A stretch of DNA of 64,000 nucleotides, taken from Parachlorella kessleri. Its lineage: Eukaryota; Chlorophyta; Trebouxiophyceae; Chlorellales; Chlorellaceae. The position numbers were made by a program, and so were the translations under genes. Below, piece after piece: positions 11,154 through 21,947 of this stretch (its first letter is position 1; the number at the start of each line of letters is the position of its first letter). The notes beneath the pieces were generated by a model. It was not told the DNA's origin, ran no database searches, and was given only the letters and a program-made list of their open reading frames with translations. The DNA lies in the NCBI GenBank assembly GCA_001598975.1, contig BBXU01000317.1, forward strand, positions 1 through 64,000, read 5' to 3'.

Positions 11154-14100
11154 TTACCATCCAAACTGGCCCCGTCCAAAAGCAGCGCTGCTACTGCTGC
11201 TGCTGCTGCTGGCGCTCGTGCTAATACTGCGTCTGTCCCCGCCGCTGCCACCGCCGCTACCCACGCTGCTGCTGCTGCTGCCGCTGCTGCTGGCTGTTGG
11301 CGCCCCGCTGCCTTGAGAAGCATAAGAGGCCGGGAAAGCTGAGCCGACTGCCCTCTTGCGAGCCCTGGCCACATGCTCCAGCAGCCGGGGCACTTCAAAG
11401 GTGTGACTGACTCGTATGACAGCCTCATCATCTAGCGGTGTGCGCTCCCTGCAGCAGCCAGCGCGGGAAGCACACCCCTGAGATACATGCTAACACACCC
11501 CTGACAGTACAGTCGGCCCCAACTCTTCCCACCGTTTGCACCGACTGCCACCATGAACAAAAGAAGCACACAGCTGGAGTCCGCCCAGGACCTTCTACAA
11601 CCTACTGCCAGGCAGGCCACTGTCTTCCGCAGCTAGAGCTGGAGGCAGGTGCATGCTTCAACCGCCATGTTCGCTGGATAGGAGCAGGTCATGCACACCT
11701 TGCCTTCCCCAAACCGAACCTCTATCAACATCTTAGCTTGTTGCGGGGCGGGACCTACTGGCTCAGATCTCAGGCAAGACACAGAGCATAGAACCCTGCC
11801 AGCCCAGTATACCTGCACCTCTTCTCTGATCGCATTACCTGCCCCCCTTAATAAACACACGTCCTTACCTTTCTAGCGGCCGGATGTACCGATCCAACTC
11901 CACGCTAGGCGTGAAGGCGATTGCAGGTGGCTCTTCCCCGTGGGCCTCTCCTGGCTGCTTCCGCGGCACGTCTGGGTGCAGCCGCTGCCACAGGCTCTCC
12001 GGCGACAGTAGGTCCAGGTACCTGCCAGGCAGACAGGCGGAACATGAAGCAGTCTTGCATCCAGCCCTGTCAACCCCATCCTCCCCTATCTCCTCTGACG
12101 ATCTTGCACCACGTGCCACCCTTACTAAGAACATGGCATGCTGCTGGTGAGCGAGTCTGGGGCCAAGCAGCGGCCATTTCCACGTGGCCGGTGCCAGATC
12201 CGGCATCCGCACCAACTTGTACGCAATACCTCTTAGGGCAGCTCTCCACCTAGGCAGGAGATCCACAGTAATCATCAAACATGGATTTCTCCCTTTCCCA
12301 CCCACACCACCTGCCATGCTTGACACTCATGACGGCTTAGGCCGCGCCCTGGCCAGGTACCTCATGCCTCATACGCGAATCAAACCAATACTGCTACACT
12401 CCCAACTCACTCCTTCTCCTGCTGGATGAGCTTGTAAGGCCACAGCTGCTTGGGCAGCTCCCCGCCCCTGGCCTGGTATCTCAACAAGTCGTCCCGCAGT
12501 GCCCGCAGCTGCTTGGAGCTCAGATCCGAGAAGCAGCGCTCCAAGGACTTGGTGCCCTGTAGCCGAGGACACTTACAACTTGAGCGGTCCACAGTTGAGC
12601 TTCCCCTGCCAGGGAGCTGGGTCTCAAGGCGCAGCACCCGGCGGCGGTGTAAAACAGCCACCTCGTGTCAGCGATGCACTTTGAGGGCGACCCTTACCAG
12701 GCGTGGTAACATGGGGCCGCTGACACCCTAGGGGCACTTGCAAAAGGCCCCAAAAGCCCTGACCTGTTCCGACCTAAGGCCCTGGGTTCTAGTGAAGTAC
12801 ATGCAGTGCAAGTGGTGCGGTACAAGTCCTACCTGCAGGGCCCTGTAGTTGGAGTACAGGCGGTACCCTGTGTAGTACACAGTCACATTGGGCAGCGGTG
12901 TCACCTGCACGCCAACCATGACTAATAACATCAACTCCTGCTGTTCTGCCACATGGCAAGGACAGCGCGCAGATGCTGCATGAATCAGCAAGCAGGCGGC
13001 CTTAGAACACCAACCAGCACAGCTCACTGGGGACTGGCAGCATTTCACAGCGGTCATTTCGTAGACATATTGAAGACTCTGCTTACGTGGACGTGCAGGC
13101 ACAGGACCCTTGTCTCAGCAAGATCAGGACAAGCGACATGGCCTGCATTGCCCTCCCTTAACTGGGCACCGGGACAAGCAGCTGCGGCAACAGGCCAGGA
13201 CAGCCCCAGCCCCATGCATCCATGACTGGGCGCTCCCTTTATATACTTCCATCTTGTTAACTGAGACTAGAAGCAGCTTCGCACCAGCGCCGCACCCGCA
13301 GACCCACACACTGGCAATTGCCTTCACGCCTCCTCACTCACCATGAGCGGCAGCTGAGGCACCATCGCCAGCACCCACAAAGCCATGCGGTTGCGATGCC
13401 GCTGGTGTGCCTCCTCTGTCAGTAGCCGCAGCCGCCGGCGCACCCGCTTCTCCCCAAGGCCGGCCTGCATGTGGCGATGGGAAAGGGAGGACTGCTGGTC
13501 AGTCGCAGCTGCAGAATACATAACCCTGAAAGTCCGGGCTGCCTGCTGCCTGTGGGACCCCCCCATACACACACACCCCACCCACCACCACCACCCACGC
13601 TCACACCAACCCCCACCTCTTGGACTCCCCCAAAACAACTTGCCGGATAGATGACCTCCACATCTGCTGTTTCCGTGGGCAGCGACTTCAGGAAGGTCTC
13701 CTGCGGGTCCTCCCGCGCCAGCACCGCCTGCGCCAATCTGCAAAGAGGGCAGGGCAGTCTCCGCCGTGATGCTGCAGTCAAATGATGTACATGGGGGTAG
13801 ACAAAGGTCAGTCCAAGGACAGCCTCCTAGGGCCGCTCTGAAGCTAGCATCCATTATGCAGCAGCCACGGCTGGACAGAGATCGGGGTAGGTACTCGAGA
13901 GTCCCGCTGCGAGAGGAGTCAACAATTGCTTGGTCCATCTTGGGACCAGTGCTTGCACCAGATATTCATTACACTGCCAGAGGCCAGGTTACGTCCCTGC
14001 GCCATTCCACAATTCATAGAACAACCAGTGGTTGTCTCATCGGCCCTGGCTGCCCATGTAACCCAGTCTTCAGGAGGGGCTGATGCTGCACCACCTCGGT

Positions 14101-14771
14101 GTGGGTGACAGGGTTGTTGGAAAGTGACCGCAGGCACCACCAGCTAAGCCTGTCCTGAGGTAGGCATCGAGCCCACAAGCAGCCAGGAGCGCTGCCACAA
14201 TACCTGTAGGCCCGGTTCTTCCAGGTCCCCTCCTTGGCCTGTTCCAGCTTTCGCCACTCCGTGAAAATGCGCTGCTGGACCTGCAGCCACGCTACAGCCC
14301 CCATGCTCGGCGCCGATCCCTCGACTGCTGAGTGCATAGAGACCACAGCTAGCTGCTTGTTCAAGATCTTGAACATACTGTGCCGACCACACCACCCCTC
14401 ACGAGAACCCTACTTGCCTCGCTTGTTCCGGGGGTCCTCCTAGTCAGGCAGGCCGGAACCAGCGAGCAGATCCAAGCCATGCAGCTGGCACAGGCAGCAA
14501 ACACACAGCCCGCACTGTAAACCGCAAATTGTGGGCCGCACACGCTGGCTCCCTTGTGGTCCTTGGATGGCTCTCTCAGAAGCCTCACCCTTTGAGTTAG
14601 GCTGGTCCCAAGCAGTTGCAACTTCTCTTCTAGCCCTACGCCCTCCCTCCAGTTGGGGATAGCCTTGCTCGCTGCTGCTGCCTCCGCTGCTTGATCGGTC
14701 CAGGCATGCCAAAGCCAGTAACGCCGAAAGACTGGCAACACTAAGACCTTGGTCTTCAACCTTGACTTCAT
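11154..14771 (-). CDS. Mitochondrial K+/H+ exchange-related membrane protein (Mit_KHE1-like)
   Basis: Predicted inner-membrane protein linked in yeast to mitochondrial K+/H+ exchange. Eight exons join in phase to 380 aa: 14771..14589, 14280..14204, 13737..13644, 13464..13342, 12904..12833, 12556..12411, 12021..11869 and 11448..11154. Family hallmarks in order are an N-terminal strand VLVLPVFRRYWLWHAW, then EWRKLEQAKEGTWKNRAY, then VEVIYPAGL at about residue 118. Two hydrophobic segments follow, MALWVLAMVPQLPLM (145-159) and VTPLPNVTVYYTGYRLYSNY (160-179), and then RALQGTKSLERCF. The C-terminus adds a Ser/Gly-rich tail of about 55 residues. Intron 3 starts with GC (CCG|GCAAGT). Introns 6 and 7 each carry a copy of a dispersed repeat. 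The family call is from remembered motif pattern, not a search. Confidence 0.7.
11792..11863 (+). repeat. Dispersed repeat family 1, copy in intron 7 of the KHE-like gene
   Basis: Carries the family pattern CCCTGYCAGCCCAGTAT, then a CT-rich middle with CTCTGATCGC, then CTGCC..CCTTAATAAA. The same order of blocks recurs near 12.05, 18.5, 47.7, 55.8 (reverse) and 57.6 kb. Confidence 0.6.
12050..12132 (+). repeat. Dispersed repeat family 1, copy in intron 6 of the KHE-like gene
   Basis: Starts TTGCATCCAGCCCTGTCAA, has CTCCTCTGACGATCTTGC in the middle and ends GTGCCACCCTTACTAAGAAC. More diverged than the 11.8-kb copy but with the same blocks. Confidence 0.5.
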
Positions 14772-15239
14772 GTTCCTGGGGTCAAGTCAGCCAGCCCATT
14801 CCAGCGACGCTTGGACAATCCTCAACCTTGCTTCGGTTACAGGAAGACTTGGGCTGATTAACCCCTCTTGGACTTGAGTAGACCTTTATTTGCTTATCCT
14901 GTTAAAATGCTCGGGTGCTTTTTTCCTAGGGAGGCCTCGCCTCAGCCTACAGGAGATCAGTCACAAATGACTCATGTCTTGGACGGCAGGGTGGGGGTGT
15001 GGAGGTTCTAGGATGGTCTTTACTGATAGAGGACCATGCAGCTACCATTCTGTCCTAACGAAGCAGTGCAACATGGCAGACAAAAAAATTTAGGGGGTTC
15101 TTTGCCTCCTGTCAAGCTTGACTTGGTCAGACTGAGAGGCTGTCCAGCACAAATGCCACAACGATTTGCTCCCCCCCCACGTCAGCAGGACCGTCCTCCA
15201 AGCCCCACCCACATCCCCTTCATTCACCCTGAATATCAG
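14772..15239. other. Intergenic between two minus-strand genes
   Basis: Contains the KHE-like promoter and the 3' end of the F-box/LRR gene. No gene was seen. Confidence 0.5.
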
Positions 15240-17980
15240 CTAAGCCTGGTCAAGAAACCCGTTGGCAACCAGCATCTGATGGAATAGCGCGTTAGCCTCT
15301 TCCAGATTCATGGGGCCTGTCGGTGCCTCCGTAAGCATCACATCAATCTCGGTCATGTCCCCCAGGCCCCCCGCTTCCTTCAGTTGCTCGTAGCTCAGCA
15401 TGCCCTCACGCCCGGTCACCTGCACAACCAACGCGCAAAGGATCTTGCTTTGTGTGTGTAAATTGAGCTGTACCAGTGCACATACTTGTGCCAGCTTATC
15501 ACAGCCCGGGAGACGCCAGCGCACCATATGCGCTTCAGGAAGAAAGGTTCTTCCTGAAGTGCATATGCATGCGTCGAGTTACGATAGTCTAGTCTAGGCT
15601 AACAGGGTACCGCCACCTGACCATGCTGCCGTGAGTCCCCCAAGTGGGGCCAACAAAAAGCCAGGATGTACTATGCCCACAAACCACAAGATCCAAGAAC
15701 CAATTCTTAATGGCATGCACCACCCCGTCCGGACGGGGAAACAATAGGAGGGTGAAGATGCTTGTTGAGTTGAAGTGCAGCTGGACTCCAGCGTCCCCGC
15801 AACAAAATCAGACAAAGGGTCTCTTTGCTCATCGTTGTTCGTCTTTAAAGGCATCCAGCCAACCTCTGCCTGAGTAGTACACTACCAACTGCAGCTGGCG
15901 AGCATAACATAATCAAGTCACTCCACCCAGACATATGCCAGGCCTGCAAGCCTCTGCGCCTGCCCAGTTGCCACCCTCCCCCAAGTAAGCGCTTGTCAGA
16001 GCCTTCATTGAAGCCAGCTGGAGAGCTTCCTACCTCACTACCTTTGCTCACTACCATAGCCAGCGGTGTGGCTGGGCGGCACCACCCTCCCTTTCTAGCC
16101 TCCCAGCGGCAACATGTGCTTGCCCTAGGACCTTATGCACCTGACTGAGGGTGGGGCAGGCCTCAATGAGCAGGTCCGCCTCCTGACTCCCGGCGTCAGG
16201 GCCCTCCAGCATCTCCACGCCCACACCCTGCCCCAGGTGAAGCTCCGCCAGGCGCGGCATCTTCGGAATGCCACCTTGGTGCATGCACTGCAAGTGGGTG
16301 CATCACAGACACTAAACATGCTTGGAAGGGTCATCATGGGATTGATGAGTCATTATGTCTCTTGGTGGAGGGGCATTCAAAAGTTGTATGTGGTAGGCTT
16401 CTGGGGCTGCCGACTGAGCAGTCCAGGCAAGCAGGCCACACGCGAACACTCTCTCAGTCATCAAGGTACAAGCTGGGAACAGGATGTGCTCAGGCATCAG
16501 CTTGTCTTGTGGCATGCCCATGGACAGATGCCCCTTCACCCACCAGTACCCTGCACACTCGGTCCAGGCGCAGTCTTGTCAGGTGGGAGTAGGCCAGCTC
16601 AGGCAGCTTGAGGTGCGCCTCCACGCTCAGCGCCAGCGGTGCCAGCCCAACTGCCCTGCAATCCTCAGCCGGCCCGCGCACCTCGACCTCCGGCATCCTC
16701 CAGGCCCCTACTATCTCCTGCTGGAAATCTGGTATGGCAACCCCTATAACTACCAGCTCGCCCCAGCTGCCCAGCTGCAGCAGCCGCAGTGCTGGCAGAT
16801 GCGCTGGGTCGATGGACGCCTGGGAGAGGCCCACCCCACGGTCCACAAAACTGCGGCCCAGGGGCGGGGTGTGTGTGATGGACAGCCGCGTCAGCGAAGC
16901 CAGCGGGCCCCTCTCCAATTTGACAACGGGGTGGGGCGATCGAAACTCCACCTCCAGATCTTCCAAGCGCTGCAGGCTGCTCAGGACCCCAACATTCAGC
17001 CCTGATATGTCTTCCCGAGCCGTGCTCTGGAGCTGCAGGTGCAACTGGCGCAGCCCGGTAAGCCTTCCCAGTCTGGCTTGAATCACATCTGCATGCTGGG
17101 GATGCAGCAAATCTCCAAAACGCCAGCGGCCCAGCCACTGGATTTCCAGCGCTTCAGGGAGTGCCTGGCCTGCAGTAGCGGAAGGCACCCACATCCCGTC
17201 GCACCCGGCGACACTTTGGCAGGATTGGAGCCACCAACTCAGCATGGCTGGTACACAACCCTACACTGCGGCCTGAAGCTGCACCATGCACAGCCGGAGA
17301 AAAACAGGGAGCAGGAGGCAGAAAGGATGTGCAAACAGCCACTCAGGACTGGGTATTACCAACTCCTAATGGCGCATGCAACACAAAGCAGCGAACAAAC
17401 CTGCCAGGGCCTGCAGCACGCCGGTCAGCTCCTGGGAACAGCGAGAAAGCGAATCTGGCGCGACAACCAGCTTGCGGAAAAAGGAGCCCTCGCCCCTTTC
17501 CTGCCGGAACTGCAAAGCTTGCCACAGTCCAAGTAGAGAAGGCTGGCGCTGCACACTGCTGCGTCTTGAGCGAGATCTGGTGGCTCTTCTCGATGTTGCA
17601 GGAGACACTGTCAGCAGGGGCAGCGGCAGGGTGGCTTTGCTGGCGTAGTAGAGCGTCTTACAGCTGGCAGCAGCTGCCGCCCTGCAGCAAAGAAAACTGC
17701 GGGTTCGCGTCCAGGTGCCAAATACCTGACTGCAGCAAGGGGTCGGCGCTGCAGGCACAGAGGAGGCTCACCAGTTGCAAGGCTCTTTTTGGAGCACAGT
17801 TAGCACTGCCTCCAGAAAGTTGCTCGGAAGGTCGTGCAAGGTCAGCTCCGCTGCTCTCTTAATAGGAGACCTTCGCAACATCATGTTGGCTGCTGCCCTT
17901 CTCGTTGCAGTCAGCGTTAGAAGCAGCACGACACCAGAGATAACGAAGGGATGCACGCAGCCTCCAGCCCAAGACAGCAT
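15240..17980 (-). CDS. F-box-like leucine-rich-repeat protein A
   Basis: Likely substrate receptor of an SCF-type ubiquitin ligase, inferred from architecture. Exons: 17980 or 17884..17772, 17681..17401, 17169..16559, 16287..16141, and a proposed last exon 15419..15240. An F-box-like helix reads LTLHDLPSNFLEAVLTVLQ near the N-terminus, followed by SCKTLYYASKATLPLPLL. Exon 3 is LRR-rich (RLGRLTGLRQLHLQLQ, LQRLEDLEVEF, LASLTRLSITH, LPALRLLQLGSW), and exon 4 has MPRLAELHLGQGVG. The ATG at 17884 gives 443 aa; the one at 17980 adds a hydrophobic leader. If the last splice (CAG|GTGCAT to CAG|GTGACC) is wrong, the protein ends at 16051 instead and 15240-15419 is an orphan exon (MLSYEQLKEAGGLGDM). 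Paralogue of the partial gene at 63361. Head to head with F-box/LRR gene B. Confidence 0.72.
15608..15650 (-). repeat. Dispersed repeat family 2, copy 1
   Basis: Read on the minus strand it contains GGCAGCATGGTCAGGTGGCG preceded by a GGGG-rich arm. The 20-base core is identical to the copy near 40.66 kb. Lies within the proposed last intron of F-box/LRR gene A. Confidence 0.65.
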
Positions 17981-18323
17981 GACATATATCAGAAGATACC
18001 AGAGAACTCACATGTAATGCACCAAACAATTGCAGGTATCAGACCACCGCGTATAGAGTGTTAGCTCCCATGGACTTTCCCTTCACATCAAAGCTACCAA
18101 AAACTTCGAATTGTCCCGTTTTCTGCTGCTGACTTTTTCGTGTAGTGTAGCCCGCGGCTCAGACTACTTAGAGCCTTAGGCTCTAAGAGTGTTACACTCG
18201 TACAGAGCCTTAGTCAAAACCTTACTACTCGAATCGCGCATGCATTTGCCACTTCTTGCTGTCCATCGCTGCTGGCAAGTGTTCCTTTAACTTTTTGACT
18301 TAACAGCTTTGAACAGAACCCGT
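17981..18323. promoter_or_regulatory. Divergent promoter region of the two F-box/LRR genes
   Basis: About 340 bases between outward-facing starts. It contains an inverted pair, AGAGCCTTAGG and CTCTAAGAGTG (about 18170-18190), that could form a small stem; no known element was recognised. Confidence 0.45.
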
Positions 18324-20758
18324 ATGGAGGCTTTGTCTAAAGGGCCTGGCCCCAACATGGAAGATAGTGCTATGTTGTCCTCGGTATCCTTCTTGGATTT
18401 GCCTATGGCAGCTGTGGAAGAGATCCTCTTGCACTTTACAACCCGTGAAAGGTAGCGGCTAGCGGGCGCTTCCGCGTCCATCGAACGCAGTTGATGGAGG
18501 CAGAACAAACTCTGCATCCAGTCCAGCTCTCACTCCCTCTTCGCACTGCCTGCCACCCTTTATTAGAACAAACTCCACGCCTCAGCAAGCCCTGAGCCCC
18601 GGCCACTTTGTGCAGGATCCAGATAGCCTGCTGCTCTAAGCGTCTGCTGCAGCTGGTAAACTCCTCTCCGCAGTTGTGGGCACAGCTAGATGCGCAGCTG
18701 GAGAGCGCAGACCAGGCAGAGCGCTTCACCGCCTGGTTTGCTGGCAAGCAGCACCTGGTACGGCGGCTGCACTTGGGGCAAGGAGCCGAGTGTAGCGACA
18801 ACGAACCGAGTGGCAGTGACGATGAAGAAGGCGAAGCTGGCAAGGCCAAGTCAACCATCCACAACGAGATTGCAAACCACGCGCTGTACACAGTTGGCAT
18901 GCTGGCCGGGCAACCGCTGCAGTCGCTCACGTGGCACATTCGCGGCGATATTGCGGTGCAAAGCTGGATGCTGACGAAGCTGAGGCATTTGAAGGCAAGG
19001 GGTCCATGCTGTAACAATTGGATTACCCAGGACATGACGGCAGCGGTGGTGGATTTTCGGACGGGTTGTTATTTGCTAGCCCTGTGTGCAGCTGAGGCTG
19101 GGCGAGTGCTTGGATTCTTGCCTGGGTTGCCATTTGTTGGACGTTATCACAGGAGCTTTTCTATCGATGCCTTTTGCAGCGCCTAGAGGTCCGCTGTCTC
19201 GAAGACGCCCCTGCAACCATCACGCTGGGCGCCGACTTGTCCCGGCTGACCAACCTCACTGAGCTCGTCATCGGCCACGGAAGCTGTGATGCCAACCTTG
19301 AGTTACTTACCCTGCCCCCCAGCCTGCTCTCCCTGGGCCTCAGCCCAGTGACGACCGCGCTGCCAGAGGCAGTTGTGGCTGCCACCCACCTTCAGAAGCT
19401 CAGTATTTCTAACGTCGACCTGCTCCTAGACTCACCACCGGGGCCGGAATTATATGGGCTGGACCAACTTGCTGGCCTCACTGCATTGGCCCTCAACTTC
19501 TGCCAGCTTCAGGCAAGATGCCTGGCCGGCATGGGCCAAGTGGCTGCATTGCGGAATGACAGCCAGGCGTGGTAGTGATTGACCCCAAGGGCATGGATGG
19601 GGTGACAGGCGGGGCGCAGTAGGTTGCATTGTTGAGTATGGAGTTCCTGGAGGCTGTTCCCATGACAGGTTGGCCTGCTGGCATTCCTTGTGCACCCGGC
19701 TGCCGGGGTGTAGCACATCATTGAAGGGCTTGCAGGTTGCTGGTGCAGGCGCTGCCTGAGGAGTTTGCCGCACTGACCAACCTTAGGGCCTTGGAACTTA
19801 ACAACACCACATTTGAAGGCCTCGACCCACTCCAGCCAATTCTCGGACTGAGCCAGTTGCGCACACTGCTGATGAGCGAGTGTGATCTTGCTTCTGTCCC
19901 AGAAGCTTTGTGGGAGCTGCCGGCATTGGAGGTGAGCAGACCGCTCTTACAATAGAGGGAACCTCCGACTTTCGGACTAGTGCAGTTTGCTGGAAACAGT
20001 CAAGGCAGGTCCTGTGAGACATCAGATGCCAGGACTGCATTACTCCTATATATGGTATGTGGAAGCAGGTACCAAAAATGGGTGAAAGGAAACACTTGCA
20101 CTTTATGACCCGTGGTACTGCTTGTCCAGGTGTTGGACATCGGGTTTTCTGCCCTAGAGGAGCTCAACTTCGAGGGCGAGGGTGCGCAACATCTTCAATA
20201 CTTGTGTATTTCCCCAGCTGTGGCAGCCTTCAATACTGACAAGCTTGCAACCCTTACCTCGCTGCCCAACCTGTACCTGAGGGGCTCGATTGCGCACCTG
20301 GTGAGTGTAATGAGTGTAAAGGCGTAATGGCCTTTCTCAGCCGGGGTGCTTGGCTCGTTTTCTGCCCTGTGCCAACCCACTGGCTCAGACTGGCAGCATT
20401 GCTGTCCAGCATTGCTGTCCAGGCGTTGCCGCCTTCGGTATGGTAACATGTGCCCCGCTACATGGTTACATGGGCTGTTACACCATTCAGTGGTCAACAC
20501 TAACCCCATCCACCAACGTGCATGTAACCTTTGCAGGACCCGGATGTGGACTCCCTTCTGGCACTGTTGGCAGTCATTTCGGAGCTGCCAGCCCTGCGCC
20601 GAGTGTCTTTTGGCGGCTGCCTCTCAGAGATGCTGGGCAAGGATGTACGTCTGCTGCTGGAGTTTGCTGAGCTGGCCCGCAAGCGGCCCAGGCTGCAGCT
20701 TGTGGACGTCGACCTGCCGCCCATCACTCACTTCCGCCCAGTGCTGGTGTCCGAATAG
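18324..20758 (+). CDS. F-box/leucine-rich-repeat protein B
   Basis: Six exons join in phase to 471 aa: 18324..18451, 18616..18994, 19180..19512, 19749..19931, 20130..20300 and 20537..20758 (TAG). The N-terminal F-box is VSFLDLPMAAVEEILLHF, followed by IACCSKRLLQLVNSSPQLW, which is the usual F-box C-terminal helix and W. LRR-like segments run to the end (LSRLTNLTELVIGH, LAGLTALALNFCQL, FAALTNLRALELNN, ILGLSQLRTLLMSE, LPALRRVSFGG). An acidic patch (about residues 95-110) interrupts the N-terminal half. Two of the five introns have GC donors: AAG|GCAAGG after 18994 and CAG|GCAAGA after 19512. The likely role is substrate recognition in a ubiquitin ligase. It shares a short intergenic region with gene A in the opposite direction. 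Confidence 0.85.
18510..18588 (+). repeat. Dispersed repeat family 1, copy in intron 1 of F-box/LRR gene B
   Basis: Has CTGCATCCAGTCCAGCTCTC, then TCGCACTGCCTGCCACCCTT and an A-rich end (TTAGAACAAA). Confidence 0.5.
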
Positions 20759-21947
20759 TAAGTCACCACTACCCACTTGCCCCATGTCAGTGGTAACGCT
20801 TAGCCGGCCTAGTCCCACGTTCACCGCTCAGTGCTGGTGGTGGGGTGATAGAGAAGATTCGACCCTGGGCCCACCACCCACTAGAGTGGCTTTGCCAGCA
20901 CAGCTCTGCGCTTGGTCTTATAGTGGTGTGGGGCTTCAGAACCACCGCCTTCCATTGAGTGGCATGCTTTAGGTATGCATGGGCAGGGCTGTACGGGCCA
21001 GGCCTCCTGCACCCCCTGTGGTGTTACTCGCCATGGTATTGCAAAAAGCTTGCGGTTCGAATATGGCATAGGTCTATTAAACCAAAATTCTTTGTGCGTC
21101 ACGTAGGGTTAATGTTTACATGATAGTGTCCAGTATCAGTCGCAAGAGGCGCATGCTATCAACTAAAGCCAAGAATCTACTTGAAAATCGAACATCGAAC
21201 ACACCCAAAGTGTACTTGTTTGTAACATTAACTTTTCAACTGTATGTACGGGACTCAGGATCATCAGACCTCCCGGCTCCTGACATGCACCAGCCCTCTA
21301 AAGATTTCAGACCGCTCGTAAAGGGTAGACAATGACAAACCCACAAAGTGATATAGGCGCATTGGAAAAGGGTTACTTACCAAGCTGAGGCACACATCTA
21401 CAGTCCTGATAAGGGATATAGGTACTCCAAGAAGTTAGTGAGTCCTGGGACGTTGGGTGACGATTACTTGGGAGCACACAAGCGACGGCTTTCAGCCACA
21501 CCACATGTTGCAAAAAGAAGGGTTGGCCAACAGTGGTCATGCCCCACAATTACGTGCATAAGCTGCTGCGTCACTTGTAGGTTACGTATCCCTTACCTTC
21601 AAGGATAGCTACATAGGTAGCCTCAATAGCGGAGCCCTCCACATCTGTACTGCGATCCCACTGATGTGATAACACCAGGCACGATCGCGTCCCACTAACA
21701 GTACAGTACCGCCCAGCCAGCAACGACACCTGCTCAATGTACTCAACCATCCCATCTCACCTCCCTACCAGCTAATTGAACAAAGACCTGCTCTCATTCA
21801 GCAGCGACAACACAACAAATTAGGAAGGAGCTCAAGCCTGGTGCCTTTCACGGCGCCGGGCTAGGGGCAGCAGGCAGAAAGAGAGCTACAAGTGCAACTT
21901 ACGAACGACAAAATCACAAACACAGGTTGGAGCTCAGAGCGCCAAAA
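20759..21947. other. Convergent intergenic region, nothing recognised
   Basis: Between the ends of F-box/LRR gene B and the receptor-like kinase. AT content is higher than in the flanking genes. Only short ORFs without family features. Confidence 0.5.

Noticed and set aside
11071..11316. Leu-rich plus-strand ORF resembling a membrane segment
   Set aside because: Antisense of the Ser/Gly-rich tail of the KHE-like protein.
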